From contig NZ_PPFX01000005.1 of assembly GCF_002898515.1 (NCBI RefSeq), forward strand, positions 1 to 64,000: a stretch of 64,000 nucleotides of DNA, written 5' to 3'. The notes below the pieces were generated by a model that worked only from the letters and a program-made list of their open reading frames with translations, had not been told where the DNA came from and did no database searches. Shown here one piece after another: positions 32,676-40,046 of this stretch (position 1 is its first letter; each line of letters opens with the position of its first letter). A program made the position numbers and the translations under genes. Source of the stretch: Geothermobacter hydrogeniphilus (GTDB taxonomy: Bacteria > Desulfobacterota > Desulfuromonadia > Desulfuromonadales > Geothermobacteraceae).

Positions 32676-33054
32676 CGGAAATCTCCTTCAGCAGCGGCTG
32701 CAGCTTTTCCCGCAACAACGCCGGGTTGACAGGCTTGTTGAGAACACAGAAGGCGCCGAGTTTGACAAGCTGTTCTTCCTTTGCCGGGTTGCCGGCACTG
32801 GTGACAACCATCACCGGCACGTCGGTCAGGCGCGGATTGCCCTTGACCCATTTCAGCAGCGTTTCACCATCCATGGTCGGCATGTTGAGATCGGTCACCA
32901 AAAGGTCGGTCGGCTGCTCCTTGAGCAGGGCCAGTGCTTCCTTGCCGTTGCCGGCTTCGCAGAATTCGACATCCTGAAGACCGACGATCTGCAGACAACG
33001 TTTGACAAACATGCGTGCCGTCTGGGAATCATCGGCAACAACGATTCTTTTCAC
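32668..33054 (-). CDS. CheY-like response regulator (second copy)
   Basis: This 128-residue receiver has VADDSQ at the start, Asp55 in LLVTDLNMPTMDG, threonine/serine in VVTSAGNP and lysine in LNKPVNP. It starts at a GTG overlapping the HDOD gene's stop (GTGA at 33051-33054), so it is translationally coupled. It differs clearly from the CheY at 31810. One of the two may drive the motor and the other act as a phosphate sink. Confidence 0.9.
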   Translation of the reverse strand: MKRIVVADDSQTARMFVKRCLQIVGLQDVEFCEAGNGKEALALLKEQPTDLLVTDLNMPTMDGETLLKWVKGNPRLTDVPVMVVTSAGNPAKEEQLVKLGAFCVLNKPVNPALLREKLQPLLKEISDA

Positions 33055-33932
33055 GATTCGGTCTCCTGATTTTGAGTTAGCGATGCCTCGGCCTGCCGGA
33101 ACAGCTCGGTTGCCTCGAGAATAATGCCCGGCAACTGTTTGGTATCGAACTCCAGATAGTCCTGATAACCCTGATCCAGCTGGTACTGCATACTGTCACT
33201 GCCGGTACCGAAACCATTCATCATGGCGATGATATCGCCCAGGTGGACGGCATAGACCAGCAGACGATCCTCCTCAGGCGCGCGTTGCGGCTCGTGATGA
33301 AAAGCAATCGCCGACTGCAGCGGCGTCGGCAGCTGCCAGCTTTTCGCCAGTTCCAGGCCAATTTCCGCGTGATCCATGCCGAGCAGTTTTTTCTCTCCGC
33401 CGAGATAGTTCTCGACATGACCGGCATCAATATCGCCGACCAGATTTTCAGCACTGCCATGAAGAAACTCCGACAGGATCGCCTTGCCGATGTCATGCAG
33501 CAATCCGGCGGTAAACGCCAGATCAATGGTCATATCCCCCCTGGCGCAGCGGGCAATCTCCCGGGCCGCAAATGCGGTGAAAAGATCATGCCGCCACAAC
33601 TCGCCGGCTGCCGCCTGGTAACCGGCCATGGGACGATTCATCAGGTTCCCGACGCTGTCACCGATGGCAATGCAGGTCACCATCCGTTCACCGAGATACG
33701 AAACAGCTCGATCGATGGATGAAATCGGATTAAGCAGATCGTAGGCGGCTGAATTGACCACCCGAAGCACCCGGGCGGTCAACGTCGCGTCGCATTTGAC
33801 AATGTCGATCACATCGCCGAGTTCATGATCCGTATCCGCGGTAATCTGCATCAGCCGCTGGGCATTAGCGGAAAGCAGTGGAGCCTTTTCAATGGCGCGG
33901 CGGATTTCTTCGACAGCACTATGCTCAGTCAT
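33051..33932 (-). CDS. HDOD domain signalling protein
   Basis: This 293-residue HDOD protein has APLLSANAQRLMQI, a domain core with VVNSAAYDLLNPISSIDRAV, and retained HD residues in TAGLLHDIGKAIL and HHEP. HDOD proteins occur in signalling and motility operons, but their biochemical role is mostly unknown. I start at the ATG at 33932 (TGAGGT upstream); a longer frame to 33953 overlaps cheD. Position within the che operon argues for a link to chemotaxis. Confidence 0.85.
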   Translation of the reverse strand: MTEHSAVEEIRRAIEKAPLLSANAQRLMQITADTDHELGDVIDIVKCDATLTARVLRVVNSAAYDLLNPISSIDRAVSYLGERMVTCIAIGDSVGNLMNRPMAGYQAAAGELWRHDLFTAFAAREIARCARGDMTIDLAFTAGLLHDIGKAILSEFLHGSAENLVGDIDAGHVENYLGGEKKLLGMDHAEIGLELAKSWQLPTPLQSAIAFHHEPQRAPEEDRLLVYAVHLGDIIAMMNGFGTGSDSMQYQLDQGYQDYLEFDTKQLPGIILEATELFRQAEASLTQNQETES

Positions 33933-33940
33933 GACAAACC

Positions 33941-34429
33941 TCAGATTTTCCACTGGCCGCGGCCGGGACAGGAGATGGTCACTTCCCCAGTATCGACCGA
34001 AACGGTGACGGTCCGACTGTAATTCGCGCCGACATCTTCGGCGACCGGCCCCATGCCGTTGGCCCAGAGAATTTTCTTGGCGGCCAGAACATTACGCTTA
34101 CCGATATTGAAGGTGTCATTGGGGTCCATGATCGAAGCCCCGCCGGCCAGCTTGACGACATAGGAGCGGGTATTGCTGTTGCCGCTGACGGCCACCATCT
34201 TTTCCAGCAGCCGCGGCAGACCGGTGTCGGCAAAATATCCGGGCCGCTCACGCACCTTGGACGGATTGATTTTTGAATCAGGCAGGGCAATATGGATCAT
34301 GCCGATCGTCCGGGTGCGCGGATCGAGCATGATAACCGCGACACAGCTGCCGAGAGCGTAGGTTTTGATCGCGCAGCCGCTGGTGGCCGAAGCGCCAAAA
34401 TCGCCGATACCAAGAACCAGGTCACTCAT
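33941..34429 (-). CDS. cheD: Chemoreceptor glutamine deamidase CheD
   Basis: This 162-residue enzyme deamidates glutamines in methyl-accepting receptors and interacts with CheC-type phosphatases. The catalytic cysteine is at about 29 (YALGSCVAV), the histidine at about 46 (MIHIALP) and the threonine at about 23. KLAGGASI and FNIGKRNV are conserved CheD segments. Its ATG overlaps the cheB stop (ATGA at 34426-34429). Confidence 0.95.
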   Translation of the reverse strand: MSDLVLGIGDFGASATSGCAIKTYALGSCVAVIMLDPRTRTIGMIHIALPDSKINPSKVRERPGYFADTGLPRLLEKMVAVSGNSNTRSYVVKLAGGASIMDPNDTFNIGKRNVLAAKKILWANGMGPVAEDVGANYSRTVTVSVDTGEVTISCPGRGQWKI

Positions 34430-35484
34430 GCCGCGCGCTCCGTCAACATACCGACCAGCAGAGGCGGAATGTCATCCAGCGGAACCAGACGTTTTGCTCC
34501 CCCCATTTCAAAAGCGACCTTGGGCATGCCGAAAACAACGCACGAGGCTTCATCCTGGGCGATATTCCGTGCGCCGGCCCGGGCCATGGCCAGCATCCCG
34601 CGGGCGCCGTCACTGCCCATGCCGGTCAGCATCACGCCGATAGCGTTGCCGCCGACGGACCGGGCGGCCGATTCCATCAGCACATCCACCGACGGACAGT
34701 GACCGCTGACCTTGGGTCCGGCCTCACAGATAACCTCGTAACGCCCACCGCTGCGAATCACCCGCATCTGCTTGCCGCCGGGGGCGAGCAGCACCAGGCC
34801 GGGAGCGACCCGGTCACCGGTTTTGGCTTCACGCACCTGCATGGCGCTCTCGCGATTAAGCGACTCGGCGTACATCTGGGTGAAGCCGGGCGGCATGTGC
34901 TGGGTAATGACGATGCCGGGAAATCCGGCCGGCAGGCGGGTGATAATACGCCGCGTGGCCTCGGTGCCACCGGTCGACGCGCCGATGACGATAACCTTGT
35001 CGGTCGACTCGGCCAGTGCGCCGCCACTGGCTTTAAGCAGTTTCGGCAATTCCTTGCGACGATTTTTCCAGTGGGAAACATCCACCGTCGAGGCCAACTT
35101 CACCTTGGCGCACAATTCCAGAATCATCGCCTTCAGGCCGCGCGCGACATCGGTGGTCGGTTTGGCGACAAAATCGACCGCGCCCGCGTTCAGAGCATCA
35201 ATGGTGATCTGCTTGCCGCGCTGGGTCAGGGAACTGACCATCACCACCGGAATCGGGTACTGCGGCATCAACCGCCGCAGGAACTCAACACCGTCCATGC
35301 GCGGCATTTCGACATCCAGGGTCATCACGTCCGGCCGCAGGCGGGCGATATGGTCACGGGCCCCGTAGGGGTCGCCGGCGGTCGCTACAACCTCGATTCC
35401 CGGATCGCTGCCGAGTCCCTGGGACAAAAGCTGTCGGACCAGCGCGGAATCATCAACAATCAATACTCGGACTTTTCCGGACAT
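34426..35484 (-). CDS. cheB: Chemotaxis methylesterase/deamidase CheB
   Basis: This 352-residue enzyme removes methyl groups from chemoreceptors in adaptation. The N-terminal receiver has Asp57 (DVMTLDVEMPRMDG). The C-terminal esterase domain has the catalytic serine in VIGASTGGTEA, histidine in ITQHMPPGF and aspartate in GMGSDGARGM. The start overlaps the cheR stop by one base (TGATG). Confidence 0.96.
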   Translation of the reverse strand: MSGKVRVLIVDDSALVRQLLSQGLGSDPGIEVVATAGDPYGARDHIARLRPDVMTLDVEMPRMDGVEFLRRLMPQYPIPVVMVSSLTQRGKQITIDALNAGAVDFVAKPTTDVARGLKAMILELCAKVKLASTVDVSHWKNRRKELPKLLKASGGALAESTDKVIVIGASTGGTEATRRIITRLPAGFPGIVITQHMPPGFTQMYAESLNRESAMQVREAKTGDRVAPGLVLLAPGGKQMRVIRSGGRYEVICEAGPKVSGHCPSVDVLMESAARSVGGNAIGVMLTGMGSDGARGMLAMARAGARNIAQDEASCVVFGMPKVAFEMGGAKRLVPLDDIPPLLVGMLTERAA

Positions 35485-36374
35485 CAGGCCTCCATCTTCT
35501 GATAGGCGGCCGGCAGCAGATAACGATAAAGATTCTGACTGCGGCCGAGGGTCTCGGAATGACCGATGAAGAGATACCCGTCCGGCTCGGTCAGACGATG
35601 AAACTTCTTCACCAGCGTATCTCGGGTCGGTTGATCGAAATAGATCATGACATTGCGGCAGAAGATTATCTGAAACGGCTTTTTGAACGGGAAGGTTTTG
35701 TTCATCAGGTTGAAACGACGGAACGTCGCTTCCCGGCGCAGACTTTCATCAACCTGCCAACGGCCGTCGGGCTGCTGACGAAAATATTTCCGTTTCAGTT
35801 CCGCCGGCATGTTGCTCAACTTCTCCTCGGGGTAAAGCCCCTGCCTCGCAACAGCGAGTACCCGGTCGGAAATATCGGTGGCCAGGATGCCGGCATCCCA
35901 GCGTCGGTGGTCGCTGCCGAGGACCTCACGAATCAGCATCAACAGCATGTAGGCCTCTTCACCACTTGAACAACCGGCGCACCAGATCCGCAGATCGAAA
36001 CGATTTTCCTTTTTCAGTCGTTCCACAACCGCCGGCAGGGCGGTATTGCGGAAATAATCGAAATGGTCATTTTCCCGATTGAAATAGGTGTGATTGGTCG
36101 AAACCCGGTCGACCAGTTCGCTTAAGGCACGTTCGCTGGAATCATTCAGCAGATGCTGGTAATAGGCCTGAAAGGAATTGAAACCATTGCCGCGCACCAG
36201 TTTCTGCAGTCGCCCGACCAGCAGCGAACGTTTCTGGTCGGTCAGGTTGATCCCGAACCGCTCGTAGATGAGCTTGCGCATGGCATTGAATTCATCATCA
36301 CTGATGACCATCATGTGATTCTGCCCGGCCGTCCCGTTTGACACGACAGCCTGGCTCATCTGAGTCCAGCCCAT
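35484..36374 (-). CDS. cheR: Chemoreceptor methyltransferase CheR
   Basis: This 296-residue SAM-dependent enzyme methylates receptor glutamates. The N-terminal helical domain (RKLIYERFGINL) is followed by NHTYFNRENDHFDYF, the SAM loop IWCAGCSSGEEAYMLLMLI, ILATDISDRVL and IIFCRNVMIYFDQ, and the ending GYLFIGHSETLGR. The first 20 residues are variable. It is downstream of cheW. Confidence 0.96.
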   Translation of the reverse strand: MGWTQMSQAVVSNGTAGQNHMMVISDDEFNAMRKLIYERFGINLTDQKRSLLVGRLQKLVRGNGFNSFQAYYQHLLNDSSERALSELVDRVSTNHTYFNRENDHFDYFRNTALPAVVERLKKENRFDLRIWCAGCSSGEEAYMLLMLIREVLGSDHRRWDAGILATDISDRVLAVARQGLYPEEKLSNMPAELKRKYFRQQPDGRWQVDESLRREATFRRFNLMNKTFPFKKPFQIIFCRNVMIYFDQPTRDTLVKKFHRLTEPDGYLFIGHSETLGRSQNLYRYLLPAAYQKMEA

Positions 36375-36392
36375 GATTTCCGCCTTTCCGGG

Positions 36393-36902
36393 TTAGTCGG
36401 AATTTTTCGTCATCTGTTCAAGGTCTTCACTGTAGAGTAACTTGCGCACATCAAGCAGGATCTTCACCTCATCCTCGACTTTTCCCATTCCCTGAATATA
36501 TTGCCCGCTCTCCGCCTTGGTGCGGGGCGGCGGTTCAATCTGCCCATCAGGGATATCGATCACCTCGTTGACCTTGTCAACCACCAGGCCGACGGTCTTG
36601 TCATCGACATTCACAACCACGATGCAGGTCCGTTCCTCGTAGGCTTTCTCAGGCAGGTTGAAACGTTTGCGCACATCCATCACCGGGATCACATTGCCGC
36701 GCAGGTTGATGACCCCCTTGATGTAATCGGGCATATCAGGAACATCGGTGATCGACTGGATGCCGATGATTTCGGTCACGTAACGGATCTCGATACCGTA
36801 ATCCTCATCGGCGATGTGAAAGGTCAGAAATTTCCCCCGCTGGGTATCCTCGGCAAGATCGAATGTATCTTCCGAAACAGCTGACGCGGTGTTGTTCTGC
36901 AT
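36393..36902 (-). CDS. cheW: Chemotaxis coupling protein CheW
   Basis: This 169-residue SH3-like coupling protein links CheA to receptors. Conserved segments are FHIADEDYGIEIRYVTEIIG, GVINLRGNVIPVMDVRKRF and GLVVDKVNEVIDI. The first 20 residues are a polar tail. It lies between cheA (50 bases upstream) and cheR. Confidence 0.95.
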   Translation of the reverse strand: MQNNTASAVSEDTFDLAEDTQRGKFLTFHIADEDYGIEIRYVTEIIGIQSITDVPDMPDYIKGVINLRGNVIPVMDVRKRFNLPEKAYEERTCIVVVNVDDKTVGLVVDKVNEVIDIPDGQIEPPPRTKAESGQYIQGMGKVEDEVKILLDVRKLLYSEDLEQMTKNSD

Positions 36903-36952
36903 AATCAGACTCCTTGTTCTTTCAGGCTTGACGTTTACCGGATCAAGAGTTG

Positions 36953-39562
36953 TTAAGCCGTAGCGGCGGCTGGCATTTCGACCCCGGCGGGCTCGCTGTC
37001 CAATCGGCAGAGCCCCTGCTCCACCACATCGACCAGGCTGCCGACATCAAGAATCAGGCAGACATCGCCGTTGCCGAGAATGGTGCAGCCGGAAGCGCAG
37101 TTGACATTGCCGAGATAATTGGAAAGGCCCTTGATGACGGTTTGCTGCTGGCCGAGGATTTCGTCGACAAAAAGACCGATGCGATCATCCTGATGCTCAA
37201 GAACAACCAGGGTTCCTTCGTGCAGTACGAAAGAGTCGGGCTTCTTGCGGAGAACATTGTGCAGTCGCAGCACCGGGACGAAATTCTCCCGGACCTTGAC
37301 CAGCTCCTGGCCGTCGGGAGTATGGGTGATGGCTTCAGCCGTCGGCCGGAAGATCTCCCTGACCGACAGCAGCGGCAGAATGCAGCGGGTACGGCCGACA
37401 CGAATCATCAGCCCTTCGATGATGGCCAGGGTCAGGGGGATGCGCAACTTGATGCTCGACCCCTGTCCCGGTTTGCTGTAGACCTCGATCTTGCCCTTGA
37501 TTTTTTCGAGATTCTGCTTCACGACGTCCATACCGACGCCACGACCGGAGATATCGGTAATCTTGTCCGCGGTCGAGAATCCCGGCTGGAAGATCAGGTT
37601 GAAAACGGCGCGATCACTCATCTCGGCACCGTCCCCCTGCACCAGTCCCTTTTCGATGGCCTTGGCCAGGATCCGCTCCCGGTTCAGGCCGCGTCCGTCA
37701 TCCTCCACAGTGATCCAGACCTCACCCTCTTCGTGTTTGGCGGAAAGTCTGACCACACCCTTTTCCGGTTTCCCGGCGGCAACACGTTCTTCGGGGGATT
37801 CCAGTCCGTGATCAAGAGAGTTGCGCAGCAGATGAACCAGCGGGTCGGTGATCTGCTCGATAACCGTCTTGTCAACCTCAGTTTCCTCACCGGACAATTC
37901 CAGTTCCACCTTTTTCCCCGACTTGACCGAAAGGTCGTGAACCAGGCGTATCATGCGCCGGAAAAGTCCCGAAACCGGGATCATGCGGATAACCATCGCC
38001 ATTTCCTGGAGTTCACGGACAATTTTGCTCATCTGCTGACTGGCCTTGTTGAAGTTTTCCAGTTCCAGCCCGACCAGGTCGGGGTTGTTGACCAGCATGT
38101 TTTCGGCAATGACCATCTCACCGATGAGGTTGATCAATTTATCCAGCTTGTCGAGATCAACGCGGATGTCCTGGCGTTTGATCGTACCGCCTTTAGGCGC
38201 CGCCTTGGCCGCCCTGCCGGCAACCGCTTTGGCCGCCTTAACCGGTTTGACGGCTACGGGCGCGCGCTTTTCCGCGGCCGGTTTTTCTCCACCGCTCGGC
38301 TTCTGGGCCTGTTTAACAGCCTGGTCAATCTGTTCGCGGGTGGCGATTTCGCAGCCGATCAGGGCATCAACCAATGGCCGTGACTTGGTTCGCATCAGGG
38401 TGGCAATGGTCCCGGAAGCAACCACGCCCTGCTGGACCAGCAGATCGGCAAGACGCAGTTCCTCGGGATCAGGCGCCGGCGGTTGATCGGTCTTGACCAG
38501 CAGCTTCTTCATCTCGGCCAGACTGTCTTCAAGGTTTTCCAGTTCGCCCCTGCCGCCGTCGGCGATCGAACCGAGGCCGGTTCGCAACTGATCCACCATT
38601 TTCAGCAGGGTATCGGCCGGTTTTTGATCCCCGAAGTCACACCCCTGTTTGGCGGCGTCAAGAACAGTTTCCATCTGGTGACTCAGTTTTTCCAGGTCGA
38701 CAAAACCGAAAAAGCCGCAATTTCCCTTGAAACTGTGGATGTCGCGAAAGAGCTCGGCAAGACTGTCGCTGTTGCCGGGATCTTCTCCCCAGGCCAGCAG
38801 CAACTGCTCACTGTCCGTCAACAGTTCATCCCCTTCCTGGACAAACCTGGACAGCATCTCCGGTGTAATCAGGTCTTCCAGTCCGGGCAGCTCTCCCCCT
38901 GACGCTTCCGTTTCCAGCTCAACACCCGCGGCGGCAACATCATCCTGCTGCGCATGAACACGCTCGGCTTTCTGCTGGGCTTCTCTGACCGCTTTTTCCA
39001 ACAGGGCTCCAATGCCGGCGGCTTCTTCCGACACCCCCTGGTCATCGAGATTCTTTTCAACGTAATCGAGTGCCTCCCGGGCAAAATCACAACCCTGGCA
39101 GAGCAGATCGACATGGTCGGCTTCAAGCATGACCTTGCCGGAACGGATACGATCGAGAAGATTTTCCGCCAGGTGGGCAACATGGGCGATATGGTCGAAT
39201 TCGAGGAAACCGGCACTCCCCTTCATGGAATGAAAGAGACGGAAGATGGCATTCATGGTTTCCGGGTCGCCGTTGGTCAGGGCAAAAACCTGGCAGGAAA
39301 GACAATCACTTTCAGCCTCGGCGAAAACGCAGGTCTGCAGCCCGGCACCGACATAACCTTCATCCAGCCAGCAGGGAGTCTCCAGGCTCTTTCCATGACG
39401 CTTGCAGGCCTTGTTGCTGCAATTAAGAACCGACCAGCAGTCGACTTTTTGACAACTCTGGCCCAACTCGATGATGGTCGGCTCGAGATTGTCGAGCATA
39501 TCGCGGCTTTCCTGGATAAAGTCGTTGATGATTTCAATTTGATCGTCCGGGATATTGCCCAT
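36953..39562 (-). CDS. cheA: Chemotaxis histidine kinase CheA with two Hpt domains and a cysteine-rich insert
   Basis: This 869-residue kinase has the first Hpt domain's phospho-histidine at about 111 (LFHSMKGSAGFLEF). A cysteine-rich stretch (residues about 37-90: C37, C42, C48, C53, C64, C78, C87, C90, with two CW pairs) is inserted between its first two helices. A second Hpt has His276 (IHSFKGNCGFFGF). After a linker come the dimerisation domain (about 465-525), the ATPase (HLLRNSLDHG at 577-586, DDGRGL, SGRGVGMDV) and a CheW-like domain from about 711. A normal P2 domain is not evident. GAGGTG precedes ATG 39562. It is the first gene of the che operon. Confidence 0.94.
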   Translation of the reverse strand: MGNIPDDQIEIINDFIQESRDMLDNLEPTIIELGQSCQKVDCWSVLNCSNKACKRHGKSLETPCWLDEGYVGAGLQTCVFAEAESDCLSCQVFALTNGDPETMNAIFRLFHSMKGSAGFLEFDHIAHVAHLAENLLDRIRSGKVMLEADHVDLLCQGCDFAREALDYVEKNLDDQGVSEEAAGIGALLEKAVREAQQKAERVHAQQDDVAAAGVELETEASGGELPGLEDLITPEMLSRFVQEGDELLTDSEQLLLAWGEDPGNSDSLAELFRDIHSFKGNCGFFGFVDLEKLSHQMETVLDAAKQGCDFGDQKPADTLLKMVDQLRTGLGSIADGGRGELENLEDSLAEMKKLLVKTDQPPAPDPEELRLADLLVQQGVVASGTIATLMRTKSRPLVDALIGCEIATREQIDQAVKQAQKPSGGEKPAAEKRAPVAVKPVKAAKAVAGRAAKAAPKGGTIKRQDIRVDLDKLDKLINLIGEMVIAENMLVNNPDLVGLELENFNKASQQMSKIVRELQEMAMVIRMIPVSGLFRRMIRLVHDLSVKSGKKVELELSGEETEVDKTVIEQITDPLVHLLRNSLDHGLESPEERVAAGKPEKGVVRLSAKHEEGEVWITVEDDGRGLNRERILAKAIEKGLVQGDGAEMSDRAVFNLIFQPGFSTADKITDISGRGVGMDVVKQNLEKIKGKIEVYSKPGQGSSIKLRIPLTLAIIEGLMIRVGRTRCILPLLSVREIFRPTAEAITHTPDGQELVKVRENFVPVLRLHNVLRKKPDSFVLHEGTLVVLEHQDDRIGLFVDEILGQQQTVIKGLSNYLGNVNCASGCTILGNGDVCLILDVGSLVDVVEQGLCRLDSEPAGVEMPAAATA

Positions 39563-39710
39563 TGATTTCACCTCGTCAGCATTGATGCATTTAAAGGTTT
39601 TCACCTGGCCCTGATTCCACTCCGCGTAATGATGCCTCGGCATGCCGCGCGACCACCGTAAACAGTTCTGGTGCTGTCATTCCCTCATATCGACCGGCAA
39701 CGGATTTCCT

Positions 39711-39879
39711 TTAACCTGAATCGGTGAGTTCCTGTTGGATGGAGAGTGCAGGTGCCTGGCCTGAATGAGATTTCCAAAAATCTGAAGCACACCCCAGGTT
39801 TGCTGGTGATTAGTGGGAAGCTCAGGCAGCTGCATGACTTGTGCTGTCCGCCGACAAGGGACTCACGAATTCAGGTTTA
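39711..39879. repeat. Element with near-matching terminal inverted repeats
   Basis: TTAACCTGAATCGGTGAG at 39711-39728 is mirrored by CTCACGAATTCAGGTTTAA at 39861-39879, identical in most positions after complementing. The 132-base interior has no gene. A matching end occurs at 12635-12651. The arms suggest a miniature mobile or palindromic repeat. Confidence 0.5.
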
Positions 39880-40006
39880 ACACCAAATACAGGCTGACCG
39901 CCGCTGGCGCCGGAAGCCATCCGCGACCAGCTGTCAAAACTCCGTCCCAAGATCATCACAAACCCGAGACTCGCTGCTTACTCCTTTATTTTCAAACAGT
40001 TGCCAG

Positions 40007-40023
40007 TTGGCACGCGAATGGCA
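40007..40023 (+). promoter_or_regulatory. Sigma-54 promoter of the flagellar cluster
   Basis: TTGGCACG-CGAA-TGGCA matches the -24/-12 consensus closely (TTGGCACG and the GC at -12). The predicted start near 40034 is only about 12 bases before the TPR gene ATG at 40047. GTTGCCA/TGGCAAC (39999-40005 and 40019-40025) form an inverted repeat across it, a possible extra control site. Confidence 0.75.
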
Positions 40024-40046
40024 ACCGGTGATCCCAGGACAAAACC

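Larger units (their letters stand above)
39563..40046. other. Divergent region between cheA and the flagellar cluster
   Basis: These 484 bases separate cheA (minus) from the flagellar TPR gene (plus). They hold an inverted-repeat element (39711-39879) and a sigma-54 promoter (40007-40023). No gene is visible and no clear promoter for cheA could be picked. Confidence 0.6.
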
